A stretch of 5,460 bases of DNA from Frankia sp. (GTDB lineage: Bacteria > Actinomycetota > Actinomycetes > Frankiales > Frankiaceae): the NCBI GenBank assembly GCA_019689615.1, contig JADGHD010000367.1, positions 1 to 5,460 on the forward strand, read 5' to 3'. This document shows, piece after piece, positions 1 to 5,094 of the stretch. The position numbers and the translations under genes were made by a program. The notes under the pieces were generated by a model. The model saw nothing but the letters and a program-made list of their open reading frames with translations. It ran no database searches and was not told the origin of the DNA. Numbering within the stretch: position 1 is the stretch's first letter; every line of letters begins with the position of its first letter.

Positions 1-29
1 GGCCGGGGCTGATCCCGTCAGCCCCGGCC
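1..29. terminator. Perfect 12-bp inverted repeat, probable terminator
   Basis: The 12 bases at 1-12 (GGCCGGGGCTGA) are perfectly complementary to 18-29 (TCAGCCCCGGCC), with a 5-base loop TCCCG. No T-run follows on either strand, which is common for actinobacterial stem-loop terminators. No gene start lies close enough inside the window, so it most likely ends a gene to the left, or serves convergent transcripts from both sides. Structure is seen directly; function is inferred. Confidence 0.6.
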
Positions 30-303
30 CGGCGGCGGGGCCGGACACGCGACCGGAGGGGGAGATCGCGTGACCGGCTCACCGCCGACCCGGGGGTACA
101 ACGCTGTCCCGCCGGGTGGCGAGCGGACTCCTGGGGGAAGGGCCGCCGCAGGTACGAAGACAGGAGCAGGGAGCGGGCGGAGCGAGCGGGGCACGCTCCT
201 GGCGACGGCGCCGACGGCGTCGCCTACTGGCTGGCCGGTCCCGCCGCCTCCCGGGCCGGTCCGGGGCAGGAACCGACGGGGCAGGCGGGGCCGGCGTACC
301 TCG
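30..303. other. Intergenic stretch without a convincing gene
   Basis: This stretch lies between the left-edge inverted repeat and the 3' end of the NlpC/P60 gene. Its plus-strand open frames encode peptides made almost only of Gly, Arg, Pro, Ala, Thr and Ser with no hydrophobic core. One frame (70-354) begins with GTG after a good GGAGGGGGAG Shine-Dalgarno-like sequence, but it runs into the hydrolase gene on the opposite strand and its third-position GC is only moderate. Nothing else recognisable was seen. Confidence 0.4.
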
Positions 304-321
304 GGCCGCTGGTCAGCGGCC
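304..321 (-). terminator. Stem-loop after the NlpC/P60 gene
   Basis: GGCCGCTG at 304-311 is perfectly complementary to CAGCGGCC at 314-321. It starts 9 bases downstream of the minus-strand TAG stop at 330-332. In practice it would form a 7-bp stem with a GGTC tetraloop. There is no U-tract after it, so termination is inferred from position and stability only. Confidence 0.4.
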
Positions 322-329
322 GGGCGGGG

Positions 330-1385
330 CTACAGGACGCGGCCGACCTTGTAGTTGGTCGTCCAGATCGTGCGCAGCTGCACGGTCTCCCCGGTCTGGG
401 GCGCGACCCACATCTTGCCGTCGCCGGCGTAGATGCCGACGTGGTAGATGCTGTTCTCGCCGCCAAAGAAGATCAGGTCGCCTGGCTCCTTGTGCGACGG
501 GTCGATGTGCAGCGTGGCGTCGTACTGGGCCTGCGCGGTCCGCGGAAGGTAGCGGCCGAGCTGCTTGTAGACGTACTGCACGAGCCCGGAGCAGTCGAAG
601 GAGTTCGGGCCCTCGGCGCCGTAGACGTACGGCTTGCCCTGCTGCAGCGAGGCCAGGTAGACGACCTTCTCGCCCAGCGTGCCGTTCGAGGGGGCGATGA
701 CGGTGGGGGAGGAGACGGACCGGACGGCCGGACGCTCGCGGACGTGCAGTGTGCCAACTTGCTCGGCGGTGGCGGACTGCAGCTTGTCGGTTCCGTCAAA
801 CACCGCCGTGATCTGCGTGGTGGTGAGCACGCGGGCGGTGTAGGAGGTGAAGCCCTCGTTGTTGGTGTGCAGGTGGAGGAAGGTGGCAAAGCCGGTTGGG
901 AGCTTTACCTGTACCTTCACCAGCTGGTTGGGGATCGGTTCCTTGGTTTCCTCGTTGTAGAGGCGGAAACCGATCTCGACTGGCTCGTCGGCGTAGACGG
1001 TGACGTCGGGATTCGTGATCTCCAGAGCGACGTCCGTCTTGCCGGTCAGGGCCGGCGCGGTCTCGGAATCACTGACGCTCGCCGAACCAAGGGCCGCAGC
1101 GAAGCTCGCGGGCTTGACGACCGCGCTGCCCGACCCGCCGGCCGGGGCTCCGAAAGCGCTGGCCAGGGCAAGACCGCTGGTGACAGAAGAGTCATCACCC
1201 CAGGCCTCGGCCGCGGGATCGGCACAGCCGGCGAGGGCGACTCCGGAAACGGCGACGGTTCCTGTGGTGACGGCGGCGACCGCTGCGCGGGCTTTGACTT
1301 TGGCGGCACCGGAGGGACCGCGGTGGCGACCACGGCTGGTTCCAGGCCGAAGGTCGGTATGCCACTGCACGGAGGGCGCAGACAA
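330..1385 (-). CDS. Exported NlpC/P60 family peptidoglycan hydrolase with Ig-like domain
   Basis: A predicted cell-wall endopeptidase of 351 aa; NlpC/P60 enzymes are cysteine peptidases that cut peptide stems of peptidoglycan outside the membrane. Residues 29-54 form a signal peptide (KVKAR, then a hydrophobic stretch) ending in L51-A-G-C54, a possible lipobox. Residues 55-115 are an Ala/Ser/Gly-rich linker; about 117-217 look like a beta-rich bacterial Ig-like domain (VTVYADEPVEIGFRLYN, then TNNEGFTSYTA). Residues 237-351 are the NlpC/P60 domain: GKPYVYGAEGP, nucleophile C265 in FDCSG, PRTAQAQ, PGDLIFF and H315 in YHVGIY. The third catalytic position, usually a polar residue before A-P, appears to be V327 (WVAPQTG). 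The start is TTG, supported by AAGGA 7 bases upstream. The gene is probably monocistronic and controlled by the c-di-AMP riboswitch in its leader. The family is confident; the exact bond cut and lipoprotein status are not. Confidence 0.92.
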   Translation of the reverse strand: MSAPSVQWHTDLRPGTSRGRHRGPSGAAKVKARAAVAAVTTGTVAVSGVALAGCADPAAEAWGDDSSVTSGLALASAFGAPAGGSGSAVVKPASFAAALGSASVSDSETAPALTGKTDVALEITNPDVTVYADEPVEIGFRLYNEETKEPIPNQLVKVQVKLPTGFATFLHLHTNNEGFTSYTARVLTTTQITAVFDGTDKLQSATAEQVGTLHVRERPAVRSVSSPTVIAPSNGTLGEKVVYLASLQQGKPYVYGAEGPNSFDCSGLVQYVYKQLGRYLPRTAQAQYDATLHIDPSHKEPGDLIFFGGENSIYHVGIYAGDGKMWVAPQTGETVQLRTIWTTNYKVGRVL

Positions 1386-1392
1386 GTGCGTT

Positions 1393-1397
1393 TCCTT
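1393..1397 (-). promoter_or_regulatory. Ribosome binding site for the TTG start of the NlpC/P60 gene
   Basis: On the minus strand the sequence reads GGGAAGGAAACGCAC directly before TTG. AAGGA is 7 bases from the start codon, ideal spacing, which supports TTG at 1385 over the in-frame GTG five codons later. It lies only a few bases beyond the 3' end of the riboswitch, so ligand-dependent folding could affect ribosome access. Confidence 0.7.
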
Positions 1398-1402
1398 CCC
1401 GT

Positions 1403-1588
1403 ACGCCTGCGAGGTGAGCTGTCGGGTTCGGGCTGGGCTGCCCGGCTCGCCGTGCGACCTTCACACGGCGGGCTTCACCCCTAGGCCGGCGCCGCGGTTC
1501 GGTGCCGGCCGGTTGGAGGTGGTTCCCCCGCTCCTGCCCGTGGTGACGACTCGGAGGGGACACCGGGACCGCGGGCAGGATTCGGCGT
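1403..1588 (-). ncRNA. ydaO-yuaA type (cyclic di-AMP) riboswitch
   Basis: Read on the minus strand, the leader contains the signature blocks of this class in the right order: GAGCGGGGGAACCA (about 1519-1532), GGGGTGAAGCC (1481-1471), then CCCGAACCCGACAGCT followed by CACCTCGCAGGCG (about 1432-1404). Supporting helices are visible. The closing P1 stem pairs ACGCC (1588-1584) with GGCGT (1407-1403). An 8-bp stem pairs CCTGCCCG with CGGGCAGG (1572-1579 with 1533-1540). Another hairpin pairs GCCGTG with CACGGC. The B. subtilis ydaO element has the same order of blocks. The class binds c-di-AMP and in actinobacteria commonly precedes cell-wall hydrolase genes, which fits the NlpC/P60 gene 17 bases downstream. 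Exact ends are approximate. Confidence 0.9.
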
Positions 1589-1621
1589 TCGGTCCGGTGT
1601 TGGGTCGTGACGTCGCGAAGG

Positions 1622-1650
1622 AGACTAGTCCACTCGGAGGATGGGGTAAA
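1622..1650 (-). promoter_or_regulatory. Candidate promoter of the riboswitch-NlpC/P60 transcript
   Basis: The minus strand has TTTACC (1650-1645) and TAGTCT (1627-1622) separated by exactly 17 bases. This is a moderate match to a housekeeping -35/-10 pair (TTGACA, TATAAT). Transcription would start near 1615, about 25 bases before the first riboswitch helix, the expected arrangement for a riboswitch leader. Inferred from sequence match and position only. Confidence 0.45.
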
Positions 1651-2209
1651 CCTGGGTCTCCTCTGTTACGTACGGTACTTGCGGAGCTGTCGGAAGCCTG
1701 CCGGTAAAACGCTCTGTCGTTTCTGGCGTTGCGTAGTGCCACATTGTGGCGCGGACTCCCTTGGTCGGCCGTGCTCGCATCGATGGGTAAGCACTTCGAG
1801 TAGTCGCAACACTACGTGCTGATTCGGTGATGGCGGGAATATGTGACGCCAGTATCACTCTGCGTGAGTAACTGGCGGGATGTATCCCGGGTCACACCGT
1901 ATGCCCGGATCCAGTACGACTATGCCTAGTAGGCCAATCTGGTCGGCCCGAAGGCGGCAACCTCTGCGATGGATCGCTGTTCGCCGCTCATCTTGCGAGG
2001 TCAGCTCATCTCCAGGACCGGCAGCCATCCGGATCTGGGCGTGGCCTCTGCCGCTCGCCGGGCTCGCCACCCCCACCGATCGATGCCTGGCCGTCAGCGA
2101 GGTGTGACCCACCCTGGTTTCGTGATCCAGCCGTTGTCGCCGCCCGGTGGCGCCCGGGGTCATCGATCCGCGGCGACGTCGGCCGTCGGCCGCCGAGCCG
2201 CCCGGCAGC
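1651..2209. other. Gene-poor structured intergenic region
   Basis: No convincing gene is visible between the NlpC/P60 promoter and the end of the coiled-coil gene. Open frames here (minus 1855-2163 and 1625-1858, plus 1607-1822) lack ribosome binding sites, strong third-position GC bias and recognisable motifs. Base composition is clearly less GC-rich than the flanking genes in about 1625-1960. Stem-loops cluster at 1738-1750, 1790-1820, 1847-1877 and 1876-1889. A tandem 7-mer (CGTCGGC twice) occurs near 2175-2190. Confidence 0.5.
1847..1877. repeat. Stem-loop with 7-bp outer and 4-bp inner arms
   Basis: CGCCAGT (1847-1853) pairs with ACTGGCG (1871-1877), and inside it ACTC (1857-1860) pairs with GAGT (1866-1869) around a TGCGT loop. 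An internal loop (ATC against A) separates the two helices. It overlaps the next hairpin, CGGGAT-GT-ATCCCG at 1876-1889, by two bases. No attached gene is clear; it could be part of a structured RNA or a DNA-level site. Confidence 0.4.
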
Positions 2210-2237
2210 GCGAGGCACGACAGGCTGGCCGCCTCGC
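2210..2237 (-). terminator. Candidate terminator of the coiled-coil gene
   Basis: GCGAGGC and GCCTCGC (2210-2216 and 2231-2237) form a perfect 7-bp inverted repeat with a 14-base loop. It begins 13 bases after the minus-strand TGA stop at 2251. No T-tract follows. Termination is inferred from position. Confidence 0.35.
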
Positions 2238-2250
2238 CGCGGGAACGGCC

Positions 2251-2613
2251 TCAGATCCGCGGGCGGCGGACGCGTCTGGACAGGAAGCCGGACCGTTCCA
2301 GCACCTGGACCTCGATGTCCAGCTCGATCACTTCGCGCGGCAGCGTGCGGTAGGTCGCGCGCATCGCCTCGACGGCGGCGCGCGCCCGCTCCGCGAGCTC
2401 GTCCAGCGCGTGCTGGCGCTGGCGCATCCTGGCCCGCTCCTCCTGGATCGTGCGGACCGTCTCCTCCTGCCAGCGCCGGGTGTGCATGAGGTGCTCGCTG
2501 GCGTCCGCCGCCTGCTGCTTGGCGTCCTCAAGCTGGGTCAGTAGCTGGTCGAGCTGTTCGAGCCGGCGCACCAGCTCCGCCATCAGGTCGCCGCGCAACG
2601 GCAGACCGGACAC
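2251..2613 (-). CDS. Small coiled-coil protein of unknown function
   Basis: I do not recognise the family. From the chosen GTG start it is 120 aa. About residues 11-85 are strongly helical with heptad-like spacing (AELVRRLEQLDQLLTQLEDA, then RTIQEERARMRQRQHALDEL), rich in Glu, Arg, Gln and Leu, so a coiled coil is likely. No signal peptide or membrane segment is visible; it ends in a basic tail, RRVRRPRI. The start is uncertain. GTG at 2613 has GGAG 8 bases upstream; ATG at 2583 has no ribosome site; a TTG at 2781, 7 bases past the corA stop, would add 56 residues but lacks a ribosome site and its third-position GC is about 70%, against well over 90% downstream. Being downstream of corA on the same strand suggests possible co-transcription, but a CorA-related role is only a guess. 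Confidence 0.7.
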   Translation of the reverse strand: MSGLPLRGDLMAELVRRLEQLDQLLTQLEDAKQQAADASEHLMHTRRWQEETVRTIQEERARMRQRQHALDELAERARAAVEAMRATYRTLPREVIELDIEVQVLERSGFLSRRVRRPRI

Positions 2614-2628
2614 CCGGAGTACTCCGGG
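2613..2628. repeat. 16-bp perfect palindrome at the coiled-coil gene start
   Basis: CCCGGAGTACTCCGGG is identical on both strands. On the minus strand it contains the GGAG ribosome binding site, and its last base is the first base of the GTG start codon. As RNA it could fold into a 6-bp stem with a GTAC loop that hides part of the ribosome site; as DNA it has the symmetry of a dimeric-protein operator. Function is unproven. Confidence 0.45.
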
Positions 2629-2649
2629 GACCTCCGCGAGGATCGGGGG

Positions 2650-2692
2650 ACTCGATTCCACGGGAGCCCCAGCCGGGCCGGTGGAGTCGAGT
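2650..2692 (-). terminator. 12-bp inverted repeat downstream of corA
   Basis: ACTCGATTCCAC (2650-2661) pairs with GTGGAGTCGAGT (2681-2692) with a single T-G wobble and a 19-base loop. It lies about 100 bases past the corA stop and upstream of the preferred start of the coiled-coil gene. It could end or attenuate corA transcription. If translation of the next gene begins at TTG 2781, it would instead sit inside coding sequence, encoding the DST and VES of the N-terminal region. Confidence 0.4.
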
Positions 2693-2788
2693 GGGTCGGC
2701 AATGTCCGACACGGTTCGTAACGGTAGCCCAGACAGGACCTGGCTCGTGCCCGGATGGGCTGTCTTGCCTGTGACGCTCAATAAGCGG

Positions 2789-4075
2789 TCAGAGCCACCC
2801 GTTACGACGGAACGCCCGGTGCAGCACGACGCACAGCACTACCATGACCGCGATCGTGACACCGAAGCCCCAGCTCTCATCGGCCCACGGGATGTACTCG
2901 AAGTTCATGCCGTAGATGCCCGCGATCGCCGTTGGCACGGCCGCGATGGCCACCCAGGCGCTGATCCGGCGCATGTCCTCGTTCTGGGCGATCGTCACCT
3001 GGGTGAGCGTGGCCTGCAGGATCGAGGTGAGCAGCTCGTCGGCCTGGGACACCCGGCTGACGGCGTGATCTAGATCACTGACCACCTCGCGTAGCTGCCG
3101 GCGCAACCGGACCGGGACCAGCGGCGAGCCGCCCTGCGGCTCGGCCAGCGCCCGCAGTGGCTCGGCCAGCGGTGTCACCGCGTGCTTGAGCTCCAGGACC
3201 TCCCGCTTGAGCTGGTAGATCTTGCCAGGCGCCGGCCGCCGGCCCGGGTCGAAGACCAGCGCCTCCGCCTCGTCGATGTCCGCCGTGAGCTGCTGGGCGG
3301 CGGCGAGCTGGCGGGCGACGACCCGCGAGCACACCGCCGTGAGCACGCCGGCCGGCCCGTGCCGCAGCAGGGCTGGGTCGGTGCGCAGCTCGTCGCGCAC
3401 CGGGCGCAGGTCGCCGTGCTTGCCGTGGCGGATCGTGACCACGTACCGGTCGCCAAGCAAGATCGAGATCTTGTCGGTGTCGATGAGCTCGGAGTCGTCC
3501 CGCAGCTCGCCGTCGCGCACGTACTCGGCCGTCCGCAGGACCAGGAAGACCGAGTCGGCGGCCAGCTCGACCCGTGGCCGGCCGGACGGCTGGCCTGCCT
3601 CGTGCACCGCCAGCGGGTCCAGCTGGTAGGCCTCGGTGAACGCGGCGAGCAGCCGCCCGTCCGGCTCGACCAGCCCCAGCCAGACGAACGCGTCCGACTG
3701 GGTGCGGGCGAAGGCGAGCGCCTCGTACGGGTCGCCGGAGTAGTCCAGCGGCGCGCCGTTCTGGTAGACCTCGCAGCCGAAGGGCCCGGCGCTCTTCGAC
3801 ACCGGCGGGCGTGGCCGCCGGCGCGCCTTCCGCCCGTTGCGCACCAGCGATACCGGGCGGATCAGGCCCTCGGTCAGCCGGGTGAGCCCACCGGCGACAC
3901 CACCCATTCCGCCAGCATTCCCGCCGGTACCGGCGCTCCCACCCCCGTCGCGGCCGCCCTTGCCGGTACCGCCGTTGCCGCCGGAGCGTGCGGCGGTCCG
4001 GCCGTCGTCAGCCGCCGTACGCCCGTTGGCAGCGTCGTCTGGGCCATCGCCGCTGGTTGGCACCGTCCCGCTCAC
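2789..4075 (-). CDS. corA: CorA family magnesium/cobalt transporter
   Basis: A predicted homopentameric inner-membrane channel for Mg2+ (possibly Co2+ or Ni2+), 428 aa from the chosen start. Residues 1-65 are low-complexity and Gly-rich (GRTAA twice, then GGNGGTGKGG-like runs), followed by a basic stretch (RKARRRPRPP). The cytosolic CorA domain starts near residue 100 (FGCEVYQNG) and includes a long helical region (about 250-370). The two C-terminal membrane helices are about 371-389 and 404-422. The signature Y-G-M-N is present (GMN 389-391), and the protein ends with a basic tail, RRNGWL. The periplasmic loop reads FEYIPWADESW rather than the usual MPEL-type loop. GTG at 4075 was chosen because AGGAG lies 6 bases upstream; the frame stays open for 47 more codons, but that stretch contains a promoter-like TATAAA. 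ZntB-type zinc transport is the main alternative. Confidence 0.92.
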   Translation of the reverse strand: MSGTVPTSGDGPDDAANGRTAADDGRTAARSGGNGGTGKGGRDGGGSAGTGGNAGGMGGVAGGLTRLTEGLIRPVSLVRNGRKARRRPRPPVSKSAGPFGCEVYQNGAPLDYSGDPYEALAFARTQSDAFVWLGLVEPDGRLLAAFTEAYQLDPLAVHEAGQPSGRPRVELAADSVFLVLRTAEYVRDGELRDDSELIDTDKISILLGDRYVVTIRHGKHGDLRPVRDELRTDPALLRHGPAGVLTAVCSRVVARQLAAAQQLTADIDEAEALVFDPGRRPAPGKIYQLKREVLELKHAVTPLAEPLRALAEPQGGSPLVPVRLRRQLREVVSDLDHAVSRVSQADELLTSILQATLTQVTIAQNEDMRRISAWVAIAAVPTAIAGIYGMNFEYIPWADESWGFGVTIAVMVVLCVVLHRAFRRNGWL

Positions 4076-4081
4076 CGTTCT

Positions 4082-4086
4082 CTCCT
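4082..4086 (-). promoter_or_regulatory. Ribosome binding site fixing the corA start
   Basis: The minus strand reads GGCAGGAGAGAACG immediately before GTG at 4075. AGGAG is 6 bases from the start codon. No comparable site is seen in front of upstream in-frame starts, so the longer 475-residue reading is unlikely. Confidence 0.7.
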
Positions 4087-4156
4087 GCCGGTCCCTATCC
4101 CCGAGTGCGCCGCGAGTTCGCGACATCCGCACAGATACTGCGCCGACGCGCCGGGC

Positions 4157-4162
4157 TTTATA
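4157..4162 (-). promoter_or_regulatory. Candidate -10 element for corA
   Basis: The minus strand carries TATAAA (4162-4157) in an otherwise GC-rich divergent region, about 80 bases upstream of the corA GTG. No convincing -35 hexamer stands 16-18 bases upstream, so this is a weak prediction based on the AT-rich hexamer and its position. Confidence 0.35.
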
Positions 4163-4285
4163 CGTTGGCCTTGGACAGATCCGGTTTCCGGAACGCCGAT
4201 TTCTGTCCGCGCGCACTCGCCCCGTCGGGCTGGCCCGGCCGAGGGGTCAGGGGTGCCGGCGCCCACGGCCGCGGCGCCGCGACGA

Positions 4286-4311
4286 CACCGGCCGGCCACG
4301 TCCGGCCGGTG
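4286..4311. promoter_or_regulatory. Perfect 10-bp inverted repeat between divergent genes, possible operator
   Basis: CACCGGCCGG (4286-4295) is perfectly complementary to CCGGCCGGTG (4302-4311) around a CCACGT spacer. It lies 45-70 bases before the ATG of the PhzF-like gene and about 210 bases before corA on the other strand. The symmetry and spacing suit a dimeric repressor or activator site; in the 5' leader of the PhzF-like mRNA it would also form a strong hairpin. No regulator gene is adjacent, so the partner is unknown. Confidence 0.45.
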
Positions 4312-4343
4312 GGCATGTCACTTCCACATGCGGGCGGCAGACC

Positions 4344-4350
4344 AAGGAGG
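4344..4350 (+). promoter_or_regulatory. Strong ribosome binding site of the PhzF-like gene
   Basis: AAGGAGG is a near-perfect anti-16S match ending 5 bases before ATG 4356. It settles the start of the PhzF-like gene although the frame stays open much further upstream. Confidence 0.8.
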
Positions 4351-4355
4351 AGCGG

Positions 4356-5075
4356 ATGGGCGAGGCGCGGACGGTCGAGGTCCGGGTACTGCGGGTCTTC
4401 GCCAACCGGGACGGTTCGGCTGGCAACTTCCTCGGCGTCGTGCTCGACGCCGCCCGGTCGGTGCCATCGCCCACCGAGCGGCTGGCATTGGCTCAGGAGC
4501 TCGGGTTCTCGGAGACGGTGTTCGTCGACGACCTGGAGAAGGCCGAGGTGCGGATATTCACCCCGAGTGGGGAGATCCCGCTCGGCGGGCACCCGCTGAT
4601 CGGCACGGCCTGGCTGATCGGCCGGGAGCGCGGCGGCCACCCGGCGCTGCTGCGCCCGCCGGGCGGCGACGTGACCAGCTGGCGGGACGACAACGGGGTG
4701 TGGATCCGCGGCCCGCTCGCGGCCACGCCGCCCTGGTGGCACGAGCGGCTGGGCTCGGCGGCCGACGTCGAGGCGATCGAGCTGCCGGTGCCGGCGGCGC
4801 AGGACCTCGTGCAGGTGTGGGCGTGGATCGACGAGCCGGCCGGGCAGGTGCGCGCCCGGGTGTTCGCCGCCCGGCTCGGGATCGCCGAGGACGAGGCGTG
4901 CGGGTCCGCGTCGATGCGGCTGGCGGCGGCGCTCGGCCGGCGGCTGACCATCCGGCACGGCGCGGCGTCGCTGGTGCACGCCAGGCCAGGCCCGCCGGGC
5001 TTCGCCGACGTCGGCGGCCTGGTCGTCGACGACTCGGTGCGGACCGTCGAGCTGCCCTGGCGGGACAGTGGCTGA
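4356..5075 (+). CDS. PhzF family (phenazine biosynthesis-like) isomerase/epimerase
   Basis: A 239-aa cytosolic protein of the PhzF/DapF-like fold, whose known members catalyse proton shifts or isomerisation on small acids; the substrate here is unknown. Hallmarks: the N-terminal strand with AGNFLGVVLD (about 22-31), F-S-E53-T-V-F in the position of the catalytic Glu of PhzF, I-P-L-G-G-H79-P matching the conserved GHP motif, and E-D179-E-A-C-G-S184-A matching the usual EDPATGSA in the second half. The end GPPGFADVGGLVV also fits the family. It is shorter than the usual 260-300 residues, mainly in the region between the two halves. Substitutions in the second motif (P to E180, T to C182) are unusual, but the Asp and Ser are kept. 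No phenazine genes are nearby, so the name is a family label only. It is transcribed divergently from corA and converges on the next gene. Confidence 0.85.
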   Translation: MGEARTVEVRVLRVFANRDGSAGNFLGVVLDAARSVPSPTERLALAQELGFSETVFVDDLEKAEVRIFTPSGEIPLGGHPLIGTAWLIGRERGGHPALLRPPGGDVTSWRDDNGVWIRGPLAATPPWWHERLGSAADVEAIELPVPAAQDLVQVWAWIDEPAGQVRARVFAARLGIAEDEACGSASMRLAAALGRRLTIRHGAASLVHARPGPPGFADVGGLVVDDSVRTVELPWRDSG

Positions 5076-5094
5076 CCGGCCAGGGCCGGATCAG
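5072..5094. terminator. Hairpin spanning both convergent stop codons
   Basis: CTGACCGGC (5072-5080) pairs with GCCGG plus TCAG (5085-5094) around a CAGG loop, with one bulged A at 5090. It contains the plus-strand TGA (5073-5075) and the minus-strand TGA (5091-5093), which pair with each other. It is a likely compact bidirectional terminator for the two convergent genes, although no U-tract follows. Confidence 0.45.

Noticed and set aside
441..1484. Long plus-strand open frame (347 aa) opposite the NlpC/P60 gene
   Set aside because: It mirrors the hydrolase coding strand, has no recognisable domain or ribosome site, and arises from strong third-position GC on the other strand.
1640..1920. 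Possible tRNA gene in the less GC-rich intergenic region
   Set aside because: Hairpins are present, but I could find no cloverleaf, T-loop GTTCRA block or acceptor pairing.
1855..2163. Minus-strand frame of 102 aa between the coiled-coil and hydrolase genes
   Set aside because: No ribosome binding site before its ATG, weak third-position GC, no motif, and it covers hairpin-forming sequence.
4076..4216. 47-residue N-terminal extension of CorA
   Set aside because: A strong AGGAG site supports GTG 4075, and the extension contains the promoter-like TATAAA.
3837..4355. Upstream in-frame extension of the PhzF-like protein
   Set aside because: AAGGAGG 5 bases before ATG 4356 fits the family N-terminus; the extension overlaps corA on the other strand and is Pro-rich low complexity.
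4158..4979. Minus-strand frame of 273 aa opposite the PhzF-like gene
   Set aside because: Lies antisense to a gene with clear family motifs and an AAGGAGG site; its sequence is low-complexity and unlike any family I know.
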